Source: Pseudolabrys sp.
Lineage (GTDB): Bacteria > Pseudomonadota > Alphaproteobacteria > Rhizobiales > Xanthobacteraceae
NCBI GenBank assembly: GCA_026125925.1
Contig: JAHCKF010000099.1
Coordinates: 1 to 9,852, forward strand
Length of the DNA stretch: 9,852 nt
Reading direction: 5' to 3'
Below the pieces are notes generated by a model that was given only the letters and a program-made list of their open reading frames with translations, searched no databases and had not been told where the DNA came from. A program made the position numbers and the translations under genes. Below are positions 1 through 5,141 of this stretch, piece by piece; the stretch's first letter is position 1, and each line of letters starts with the position of its first letter.

Positions 1-120
1 ATTCCGATGAACGACGACGATCCGGAAGAGGTCGCCCGGAGCGGCAAGAAGCCGCGCGGCTGGCCGGTCGTTCTCAGGTCGCGGCCGGCGGCAACGACCA
101 AGAACCCGGCAGACTTCTAG
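1..120 (+). CDS. 3' end of an unrecognised plus-strand gene (or short ORF)
   Basis: Frame 1 is open from the window edge to a TAG at 118-120. It gives 39 residues ending in ...TKNPADF. The tail is hydrophilic, with an acidic patch (NDDDPEEV) followed by a basic, proline-containing stretch (GKKPRGWP), which looks like a disordered C-terminus. An internal ATG at position 7 means it could also be a very short protein, but no start signal is visible. It converges on the FAD monooxygenase gene with only 9 nt between the stops, and an inverted repeat spans both stops. That arrangement is the best argument that the frame is real. I do not recognise the family. Confidence 0.4.
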   Translation: MPMNDDDPEEVARSGKKPRGWPVVLRSRPAATTKNPADF

Positions 121-133
121 CGCGGCGCGCTAG
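117..133. repeat. 17-nt inverted repeat spanning two convergent stop codons
   Basis: CTAGCGC (117-123) and GCGCTAG (127-133) are perfect inverted arms around GGC. Each arm contains a TAG stop, 118-120 for the plus frame and 130-132 for the minus gene. The RNA hairpin would be short and GC-rich on either strand. No U-run follows, so it is not a standard intrinsic terminator. It may mark the 3' ends of both convergent transcripts. Confidence 0.5.
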
Positions 134-1305
134 CGGTAATTCGCGAGCACGCTACGAGCGCCGAACAGGCGCATGCCGTATTTCATCAGCGGCCTGCTGA
201 ACAATAACCGGATCGCCAGCCGCCGCAGCCACGGCCACGATGACGGCTGCAGCACGAACAGGCTGGCATAGCGCGCCGACTGCCGCCGCTTGGCATCGAC
301 ATGCGGCTTGAGCACCGCCTGATAGGCGGCGAAGGCGTCTTGATAGGTCGGCTGGCGCTTGAGTTCGCGCGCCAGCACGTAACCGCCCGCCATCGCCATG
401 TGCGAGCCCTGGCCGGCGAGCAGCGTCAGGCAGCCGCACGCATCGCCGATGAGCGCGATGCGGCCGCGGTGCCACCGCGGCATGTCGATCTGGGTGGCGC
501 TGTCGAAATAGACCGGCGCGTCGCCCGGATGGGCGCCGGCGACATCGCGCATGATCCAGCCGGCGCCGTCCAGCGCGCCGCGCAGGAAGGCGAGGCGCCC
601 GGTGCGGCGGACGTCGATTTCGTCATGGCGCAGGACGTAAGTGGCGTCCATCCGCTCGCTGTCGAGCGGGTAGAACATCGCCATGCGGTTCGGCTCTTCG
701 TAAATCTTGACCGTGTCGGTGATCGGGAAATTGCGCCGCGCGATGTGAAAGGCGACGACATAGAGGCCGAGGAAGCGGGCGAACTGGGCCTGCGGGCCGA
801 ACACCAGTTCGCGCACGCGCGAGTGCACGCCGTCGGCGCCGATGACGATCGCGGCATGGTCGCGCGTGCCGTCCTTGAATTTGACGGATACACCGTCGGC
901 GTGCTCGTCGAGCCTATCGATGGCGCACGAATAGCGAATCTCGACTTTGGCCCGGCGCGCTTCGTCGAGCAGGATGCGCTCGAGGTCGGGCCGGCGCAGA
1001 TAGGTGTAGCGGTTGTCGAGCGCGGCGCGCAGGCGCTCGATCGGTGCCCGGCAATAGGGCGTGCCGGTCGCATCGACGAAGGCGAGCCAGTCGATCGGAT
1101 AGCGGACCTTTCGTAGCGCCTCGGTGAGACCCATGCGCTCGGCGACGTCCCAGCCGGTGCCGAAGAAATCCATCATGTAGCCTTCGGCGCGCGGACCGTG
1201 CTCCTTCTCGATCACGATGGGGGTGAAGCCGTTGCGCTTGAGCTCGATGGCGCAAGTGAGGCCGGCGATGCCGCCGCCGGAAATGAGAACGCGCGTGCGG
1301 TCCAT
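130..1305 (-). CDS. FAD-dependent monooxygenase (PHBH-fold, TetX-like)
   Basis: This 391-residue protein is a group A flavoprotein monooxygenase, a class that uses FAD and NAD(P)H to hydroxylate small, often aromatic, substrates in the cytoplasm. The N-terminal Rossmann motif GGGIAGL spans residues 10-16, with the ribose-binding acid at E33. The DG motif (GADGVHS) is at about 157-162, and the GD motif (IGDACG, D288) is followed by the LLAGQGS segment. All three signatures of the family are intact. The segment GYMMDFFGTGWDVAERMGL (42-60) resembles TetX-like uncharacterised oxidoreductases rather than the UbiH/UbiF/UbiL ubiquinone hydroxylases. The C-terminus is basic and hydrophobic and could touch the membrane. 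It lies 50 nt downstream of ubiA on the same strand, so cotranscription is plausible. A GGAG lies about 9 nt before the ATG. The substrate cannot be read from sequence. Confidence 0.9.
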   Translation of the reverse strand: MDRTRVLISGGGIAGLTCAIELKRNGFTPIVIEKEHGPRAEGYMMDFFGTGWDVAERMGLTEALRKVRYPIDWLAFVDATGTPYCRAPIERLRAALDNRYTYLRRPDLERILLDEARRAKVEIRYSCAIDRLDEHADGVSVKFKDGTRDHAAIVIGADGVHSRVRELVFGPQAQFARFLGLYVVAFHIARRNFPITDTVKIYEEPNRMAMFYPLDSERMDATYVLRHDEIDVRRTGRLAFLRGALDGAGWIMRDVAGAHPGDAPVYFDSATQIDMPRWHRGRIALIGDACGCLTLLAGQGSHMAMAGGYVLARELKRQPTYQDAFAAYQAVLKPHVDAKRRQSARYASLFVLQPSSWPWLRRLAIRLLFSRPLMKYGMRLFGARSVLANYR

Positions 1306-1355
1306 GGTGCAGGCTCCATCCGCCGCCCCCGACGTCGCTCCTTCACTGCTAACGC

Positions 1356-2276
1356 TTAAAGCGCCGCGTCGATCAGCAGCGCGGCGAATAAAATGAGTCC
1401 GGCCTCGCGATTCGAGCGGAACAGCATCAGGCAGAGTGCCGGATCGTCGATATCGATGCGCCAGACCTGCCAGGCGAGATGCGCGGCAAACAGCGCGAGG
1501 CCGACCAACGTGATCCAGCCGGCCCCCGCCATCAGGCAGGCGACGCCGATCAGCAGCACGGCCGCCGAATAGAAGATCGCCAGCGCGCGCTTGGTGTCCG
1601 CGCCGAACAGGAGCGCGGTCGACTTGATGCCGATCATCATGTCGTCCTCGCGGTCCTGGTGGGCGTAGATCGTGTCATAGGCGATGACCCAGCAGATCGA
1701 GCCGGCATAGAGCACGATGGGGGCCCAATCGAGTTCGCCGAACGCCGCCGGCCAGCCCATCAGCGCGCCCCAGGAGAAGGCCAGGCCGAGGAAGATCTGC
1801 GGCCAGTAGGTGATGCGCTTCATGAACGGATAGATCGCGACCACCAGCAGCGAGGCGAGCCCGGTCAGCACGGTGAAGCGGTTGAACTGCAGCAGCACGG
1901 CAAGGCCGACCAGCGCCTGCGCCACCATGAAGACGGCGGCCTGCCGCGCCGTGACCTGGCCGGAGGGAATTGGCCGCGAGCGCGTGCGCTCCACCTTGCC
2001 GTCGAGGTCGCGATCGACGAAGTCGTTCCAGGTGCAGCCGGCGCCGCGCATGGCGAAGGCGCCGATCAGGAATAGTACGATGTGCCAGCCGCTCGGCGAA
2101 TGGTTCATCGCCAGCCCGGTCAGGCCAACCGACCACCAGCACGGCATCAGCAGGAGCCACGAGCCGATCGGCCGGTCGAGCCGGGCGAGTCTGAGATACG
2201 GACGGAAGGCGGCAGGAGCGCGCAGATCGACCCAATTGCCGGTCGCATCGGCAACGCGTCCGCCGCCGTCGCTCAT
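1356..2276 (-). CDS. ubiA: 4-hydroxybenzoate polyprenyltransferase UbiA
   Basis: This integral membrane prenyltransferase joins the polyprenyl tail to 4-hydroxybenzoate, the first membrane-bound step of ubiquinone synthesis. At 306 residues it is close to the E. coli enzyme (290). The first Asp-rich motif, NDFVDRDLD (84-92), is followed by RTRSRPIPSG. The second, YDTIYAHQDREDD (200-212), matches the family pattern for binding Mg2+ and the prenyl diphosphate. Hydrophobic segments between these motifs fit the usual multi-helix UbiA bundle. The N-terminal 20 residues are hydrophilic. The ATG overlaps the TGA of the upstream gene (ATGA, 2273-2276), so translation is probably coupled to it. No separate strong Shine-Dalgarno sequence is evident. 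The stop is TAA, and the FAD monooxygenase gene begins 50 nt further downstream. Confidence 0.97.
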   Translation of the reverse strand: MSDGGGRVADATGNWVDLRAPAAFRPYLRLARLDRPIGSWLLLMPCWWSVGLTGLAMNHSPSGWHIVLFLIGAFAMRGAGCTWNDFVDRDLDGKVERTRSRPIPSGQVTARQAAVFMVAQALVGLAVLLQFNRFTVLTGLASLLVVAIYPFMKRITYWPQIFLGLAFSWGALMGWPAAFGELDWAPIVLYAGSICWVIAYDTIYAHQDREDDMMIGIKSTALLFGADTKRALAIFYSAAVLLIGVACLMAGAGWITLVGLALFAAHLAWQVWRIDIDDPALCLMLFRSNREAGLILFAALLIDAAL

Positions 2277-2998
2277 TTGCCGAGCGCGCCGCCGCTGAGC
2301 GTATCGAAGGTGCCGCCGCGGCCGGTCCGGACATTGCCGGCATCGGGCACCGGTGCGCTCAGCGCGTCGCTCAAGCTCGGGCCGCGCGGCTTCGGCGGGC
2401 CAGCGGCAGCCACCTGGCAGACCCGAGCGCGGACCTCATTGGTCTTGGCGTGGCTCTTGGTGAGGTTTTCGACCACCTCTTTGGGGATCTCGCATTTGGT
2501 GGCGTTGGTGCTGGCGTATTTCACCAGCTTGTTCTCCGAGGCGGAGTATTCATTGAACAGCTTGCAGGCCACCGTTGGCGGAACTTTCTTCTTGCTGGCC
2601 TCCTGGAGGGCGCGGCCTCTCTTGTCGGCCTCCTGGCGCAGCTTCATGAAGTCGCTGAAGCAGGGGGGCTCCTGCTGAGCCTGCTGCGGCGCGCCAAGCG
2701 ACGGGCCGAAGCCGGTTGGCGGCGGGATGAAGCCCTGCTGCGGCGGCGCGGCTGCCGACGACGACGGCCAAGCCCCGGAAGGCGCCTTGCGCGCGGCGGG
2801 GGCGGGCCAGGCGGCCGCGGGCGCTGGCTGCGCCTGCGGCGCGGCTTCCGGTTGAGCCCCGGGCTCCTGCTGCGAGGTCGCGGCCGGCCACGCGCCGGAT
2901 GGCTGCTGCGGCTTGGGCCAAGCGGCCTGGGCGGCAGCGCCGCTGGCAAGCAGCGGCGACAGGCAAATGGCAAAAGTCAAAGCCCGGCACAGGCTCAT
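2273..2998 (-). CDS. Secreted Pro/Ala-rich protein with four-cysteine C-terminal domain
   Basis: The protein has 241 residues from the ATG at 2998, chosen because AAAGGAG lies 7 nt upstream and a classical signal peptide (residues 1 to about 24, hydrophobic core ALTFAICLSPLLASG) starts there. An ATG 27 nt further upstream lacks both advantages. After the signal, residues 25-110 are low-complexity Ala/Pro/Gln/Trp. They carry four AWP units, two of them in the longer PSGAWP (33-38 and 73-78). The rest is a charged, helical-looking domain with cysteines at 113, 145, 169 and 194, which suggests two disulfides in the periplasm. A Pro/Gly-rich tail follows. The reading frame overlaps ubiA by 4 nt, so it is the first gene of that cluster. 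I recognise it only as a conserved hypothetical type of Hyphomicrobiales, and no function is assigned. A cell-wall or envelope role is a guess from the proline-rich linker. Confidence 0.8.
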   Translation of the reverse strand: MSLCRALTFAICLSPLLASGAAAQAAWPKPQQPSGAWPAATSQQEPGAQPEAAPQAQPAPAAAWPAPAARKAPSGAWPSSSAAAPPQQGFIPPPTGFGPSLGAPQQAQQEPPCFSDFMKLRQEADKRGRALQEASKKKVPPTVACKLFNEYSASENKLVKYASTNATKCEIPKEVVENLTKSHAKTNEVRARVCQVAAAGPPKPRGPSLSDALSAPVPDAGNVRTGRGGTFDTLSGGALGK

Positions 2999-3136
2999 TG
3001 GCGGCTCCTTTCCCGGCCACTGCACAATATTAGCGGTGGGCCGCGGAGAGGCTTATAACAACCCATCGAATGCGTCGGGAAGGCGGCAATTTGCGTTAAA
3101 TCGCCGCCGCGGCCGGTAATCCGGCCTGGCGCCGCT
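2999..3136. promoter_or_regulatory. Divergent intergenic region between the ubiA cluster and rsmE
   Basis: Both gene sets start here and read outwards. For the minus-strand cluster, TAATAT (plus positions 3032-3027) is a good -10 candidate that would give a leader of about 20 nt, but the hexamer 17 nt upstream (TAAGCC) is a poor -35. For rsmE no convincing -35/-10 pair is visible. The region also contains the imperfect inverted repeat listed separately. The assignment rests mainly on the divergent layout. Confidence 0.35.
3082..3108. repeat. Imperfect 27-nt inverted repeat in the divergent promoter region
   Basis: GGCGGCAATTT (3082-3092) pairs with AAATCGCCGCC (3098-3108) at 10 of 11 positions around the 5-nt loop GCGTT. 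It lies 28 nt before the rsmE ATG. It could be an operator for either direction or a hairpin in the rsmE leader. No protein or family is implied by the sequence alone. Confidence 0.4.
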
Positions 3137-3946
3137 ATGTCAAAAGCTAATTCCGGACCGACCTCCCGCATGCCTCACTACGATTTCCGCACGCCGCGCA
3201 TCCATGTCGATGCTCCTTTGGCGGCCGGCGCCGAAGTACCGCTCGACCGCCACCAGGCCAACCATCTGTGCAACGTGCTGCGGCTCCAGGCCGGCGACGC
3301 CGTGCTCGTGTTCAACGGCCGCGACGGCGAGTGGGGTGCGGAACTTTGCGGCAGCGGCAAGCGCGTCGCTGCCAGGCTCGACCGCCAGCATCGGCCGCAG
3401 CCGCCACGGGCCGATCTCGATTTCCTGTTCGCGCCGCTCAAGCACGCGCGGCTCGACTACATGGTGCAGAAGGCGGTCGAACTCGGCGTCACGCGCATCC
3501 GCCCGGTGCTGACGCAGCACACGCAGGTCACCCGCATCAACCTCGAGCGCATGCGCGCCAATGTCATCGAAGCGGCGCAGCAATGCGGCGTGCTGACGAT
3601 CGCCGAGGTCGCCGAGCCGGTACAGCTCAAGTCCGTGGCCGCGGGCGATCCCGAACGGTTGTTGATCTTCTGCGACGAGGATGCCGAGGTGGCCGACGCC
3701 ATCACCGCGCTCGGTAAGGCGCGGTCGCAGCCGAGCGCGCTGGTGCCGTCGGATGCGGCGTCGGCGCAGAAGCTCGCGGTGCTGATCGGGCCGGAAGGCG
3801 GCTTCTCCGAAGCGGAGCGCGCGCTGTTGATGCAGCGGCCGAACATCGTGCGGCTGTCGCTCGGTCCGCTGATCCTGCGCGCCGACACCGCCGCGGTCGC
3901 GGCGCTGACACTGACGCAAGCGGTGCTGGGCAATTGGCGCTCTTGA
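3137..3946 (+). CDS. rsmE: 16S rRNA (uracil(1498)-N(3))-methyltransferase RsmE
   Basis: RsmE is a SPOUT-class enzyme that uses S-adenosylmethionine to methylate N3 of U1498 in the 30S decoding region. The N-terminal PUA-like part carries HQANHLCNVLRLQAGD (39-54). The middle has KAVELGVTRIRP (112-123) and EAAQQCGV (145-152). The C-terminal trefoil-knot cofactor site is intact: LIGPEGGFSEAE (216-227) and SLGPLILRADTAAVAAL (241-257). At 269 residues it is slightly longer than E. coli RsmE (243). Part of the extra length is a stretch around 194-210 before the GPEGG motif. The family normally begins at MPHYDF, so the ATG at 3170 (258 residues) is an equally good or better start. Neither start has a clear Shine-Dalgarno sequence. 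It is divergent from the ubiA cluster and is followed by a long non-coding stretch. Confidence 0.96.
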   Translation: MSKANSGPTSRMPHYDFRTPRIHVDAPLAAGAEVPLDRHQANHLCNVLRLQAGDAVLVFNGRDGEWGAELCGSGKRVAARLDRQHRPQPPRADLDFLFAPLKHARLDYMVQKAVELGVTRIRPVLTQHTQVTRINLERMRANVIEAAQQCGVLTIAEVAEPVQLKSVAAGDPERLLIFCDEDAEVADAITALGKARSQPSALVPSDAASAQKLAVLIGPEGGFSEAERALLMQRPNIVRLSLGPLILRADTAAVAALTLTQAVLGNWRS

Positions 3947-3986
3947 AATCGCGCCGAGCGACAAATGAAAATGATGCTTTCGGCGC

Positions 3987-4010
3987 GGCTGCCGGCACAT
4001 GCCGGCAGCC
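3987..4010. repeat. Perfect 24-nt inverted repeat downstream of rsmE
   Basis: GGCTGCCGGCA (3987-3997) and TGCCGGCAGCC (4000-4010) are perfect 11-nt arms around CA. They would fold into a very stable RNA hairpin (10 bp, ACAT loop). The repeat begins 40 nt after the rsmE stop. No T-run follows on the plus strand, so it is not a textbook intrinsic terminator. It could protect the 3' end of rsmE mRNA, pause polymerase ahead of Rho, or be a protein site. Confidence 0.6.
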
Positions 4011-4106
4011 AACGCCGCAACGCCTGATGGCCAGTCAGTAAACGTCCCCGTTACGCAACGCCACGCGGCCAACGCGCTACGCAACACACACACTTCCGGC
4101 AACGCC

Positions 4107-4158
4107 AACAAACGCACACAACAAACGCACACAACAAACGCACACAACAAACGCAAGC
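4107..4158. repeat. 13-bp tandem repeat, three perfect copies plus a decayed fourth
   Basis: The unit AACAAACGCACAC is repeated exactly at 4107-4119, 4120-4132 and 4133-4145. A fourth copy at 4146-4158 matches for its first 10 bases. Because 13 is not a multiple of 3, the array shifts frame at each unit, which argues against coding. It has no spacers and so is not a CRISPR. It behaves like a minisatellite and may vary in copy number between strains. Confidence 0.85.
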
Positions 4159-4373
4159 GACGCGGTCGCATGCGGCCACGCAACGCCACCACCACTTTTT
4201 TCGACGCAACTTGTCGTCAACGCAACGCGACGTACGAAAACGCGATACACCAAACGCGACGATGCCGATCGTGACGCAACGCGAACGGCACTCACCAGAG
4301 CGAATCCGACAAGCGACTCGATTCGCGTGCGCAGGATCATGGTGCGCTGCAAGCGGAGTCGCGAGTCCTGGGG

Positions 4374-4421
4374 CCACCGAATCTGTGGTCAACTCGACGA
4401 GCGCGTCACCGAATCTGTGAC
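4374..4421. repeat. Two copies of CACCGAATCTGTG with compensating palindromic flanks
   Basis: CACCGAATCTGTG occurs at 4375-4387 and 4407-4419, with start positions 32 bp apart. Each copy is the core of a short palindrome around CGAATCT. Copy 1 is CCAC/GTGG (4374-4388) and copy 2 is GTCAC/GTGAC (4405-4421). The flanking base differs between copies (C versus T), and its partner changes with it (G versus A), so symmetry is kept. This suits a dimeric DNA-binding protein or two small RNA hairpins. They lie 130-180 nt upstream of the gene at 4551. Confidence 0.45.
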
Positions 4422-4466
4422 TAACGCAAAGCGCGCCGGCGCGGCGTGGTACCCTCGTCTGCGGTG

Positions 4467-4490
4467 CGGCCGGCCGCGGCCGACTTTTTT
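4467..4490 (+). terminator. Possible intrinsic terminator ending the non-coding stretch
   Basis: CGGCC (4467-4471) and GGCCG (4478-4482) form an all-GC 5-bp stem with a 6-nt loop, followed after AC by TTTTTT (4485-4490). The stem is short, and overlapping palindromes (GCGGCCGGCCGC) allow other folds. If real, it would end any transcript coming from the repeat-rich region or reading through from rsmE, just before the promoter of the next gene. Confidence 0.4.
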
Positions 4491-4495
4491 CCGAC

Positions 4496-4525
4496 TTTCC
4501 GCTGGCCGACGGCCTGCGCTAGGAT
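4496..4525 (+). promoter_or_regulatory. Weak candidate promoter for the gene at 4551
   Basis: TAGGAT (4520-4525) resembles a -10 box, and TTTCCG (4496-4501) lies 18 nt upstream as a poor -35. Predicted initiation would be near 4532, leaving a leader of about 20 nt that contains the Shine-Dalgarno GGAG at 4538-4541. The match is weak and rests largely on position. Confidence 0.25.
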
Positions 4526-4550
4526 GCCGCGTCACTCGGAGTAATGGTTC

Positions 4551-5018
4551 ATGATGACGTTCGATCGTTTCGCCCGGCGTGCGGGCATGGCGGCGATGGC
4601 CGCTCTCGTCGCGGCTGCCTTCGGCGGCGGCAGTGCGCAGGCGGCGGGATGGCTGGAGAAGAACTTCTATCTCTCCGGTCCCAATTATGACGGCGACGTC
4701 CCGTCCTGCGAGGCGGCGCTTGGCACTATCTCCGACCGCTTCGAAACCAAGGAAAGCCGGTTCTGGAACTCCAATGCCCAGATTCTCGGCTACGAGCGGG
4801 TCCGTCAGGTGGCGTTCCGGCCCTGGGCCCGTGGCACCATCCCGCGCCGGTTCTGCACGGCGGTGGCCGAGGTCAATGACGGCCGCAAACACCGGGTCAA
4901 TTTCTATATCACCGAGGACGGCGGCGAGATCGGCGCCACGTGGGGCGTGACCTGGTGCGTGGTCGGTTACGATCGCAACATGGCCTACAGCCCGGCCTGC
5001 AAGATGGCGCTCCCCTAA
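4551..5018 (+). CDS. Small secreted four-cysteine protein, conserved hypothetical
   Basis: The protein has 155 residues. The start is the ATG at 4551, preceded by GGAG (4538-4541) with a 9-nt gap. An ATG directly after it (4554) is also possible. Residues 1-32 form a Sec signal peptide (basic RFARRAG, hydrophobic core, SAQA cleavage region before AGWLEKNF). The mature part of about 123 residues has cysteines at 53, 102, 136 and 150, probably two disulfides. It contains the conserved-looking stretches QVAFRPWARGTIPRRFC and HRVNFYITEDGGEIGATWG, with many aromatic residues. This points to a compact, exported, mostly beta protein. It resembles a hypothetical protein common in Hyphomicrobiales genomes, but I know no function for it. 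Its gene stands alone between the repeat-rich stretch and the RNase T2 gene, with its own possible promoter. Confidence 0.85.
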   Translation: MMTFDRFARRAGMAAMAALVAAAFGGGSAQAAGWLEKNFYLSGPNYDGDVPSCEAALGTISDRFETKESRFWNSNAQILGYERVRQVAFRPWARGTIPRRFCTAVAEVNDGRKHRVNFYITEDGGEIGATWGVTWCVVGYDRNMAYSPACKMALP

Positions 5019-5102
5019 GGACCGGTGGTCTTTTACCGCAACTGCTTTGAAGCCCGCTGCAACGCAGCAGCAGGCTGTGAAATCATGCAAATTTGATCGC
5101 GT

Positions 5103-5121
5103 TATGTTCTTGATATGTTCT
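5103..5121. promoter_or_regulatory. Direct repeat in 7+4+7 arrangement in the RNase T2 promoter region
   Basis: ATGTTCT occurs at 5104-5110 and 5115-5121, separated by the AT-rich TGAT. With the preceding T, 8 bases repeat at an 11-bp period. Two 7-mers with a 4-bp AT-rich spacer is the geometry of PhoB boxes and other OmpR-family sites, although the 7-mer itself does not match the PhoB CTGTCAT consensus. The surrounding stretch 5090-5127 is unusually AT-rich for this DNA and probably contains the promoter. I could not fix a confident -35/-10 pair. Confidence 0.35.
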
Positions 5122-5141
5122 AATATTGAGGCTAAACTGTG

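Larger units (their letters stand above)
4011..4430. repeat. Non-coding AC-rich region with dispersed AACGC / ACGCAACGC repeats
   Basis: This is the core of the 604-nt stretch 3947-4550, which has no credible gene. I count about 17 copies of AACGC on the plus strand (for example at 4011, 4019, 4057, 4071, 4101, 4182, 4219, 4224, 4279 and 4423). Many sit in the longer ACGCAACGC, and I saw no GCGTT on the same strand. Much of it is poor in T, unlike its neighbours. Frames through it give Asn/Thr/Arg-rich (plus) or Cys/Val-rich (minus) translations without family resemblance, start signal or GC-rich third positions. It also holds the 13-bp tandem array, a 7-bp inverted repeat (GCGAATC 4300-4306 / GATTCGC 4320-4326) and the paired repeats at 4374-4421. 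Its function is unknown. Confidence 0.6.

Noticed and set aside
301..1116. Plus-strand open frame of 271 codons antisense to the FAD monooxygenase
   Set aside because: The opposite strand carries an intact enzyme with all family motifs. The antisense translation is low-complexity Arg/Ala/Asp-rich, as expected from GC-rich codon bias.
1353..1363. CGCTT-A-AAGCG palindrome at the ubiA stop codon
   Set aside because: An 11-nt palindrome over a TAA stop is short enough to be chance, and no T-run or loop supports a terminator.
4107..4158. Possible CRISPR array
   Set aside because: The repeats are directly adjacent without spacers and only 13 bp long, and no cas genes are nearby.
4107..4158. Tandem array as an ideal Rho-utilisation site
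   Set aside because: It is unstructured and G-poor, but the unit has no CC or UC dinucleotides, which Rho's primary site prefers. The wider region could still serve.
3140..4195. Minus-strand open frame of 351 codons opposite rsmE
   Set aside because: It is antisense to a clear RsmE and runs on into the repeat region, where it becomes Cys/Val/Leu repeats produced by the 13-bp tandem array.
3999..4274. Plus-strand open frame of 91 codons, Asn/Thr/Arg-rich, in the repeat stretch
   Set aside because: Its ATG lies inside the inverted repeat, no Shine-Dalgarno sequence is present, and the 13-bp array within it is not a codon multiple.
5020..5034. Hairpin GACC-GGT-GGTC followed by TTTT after the gene ending at 5018
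   Set aside because: A 4-bp stem with a 3-nt loop and only four T residues is too weak to call a terminator.
4389..5090. Minus-strand open frame of 233 codons opposite the four-Cys protein
   Set aside because: The plus strand has a signal peptide, Shine-Dalgarno sequence and balanced composition. The minus frame is His/Arg/Ala-rich shadow sequence.
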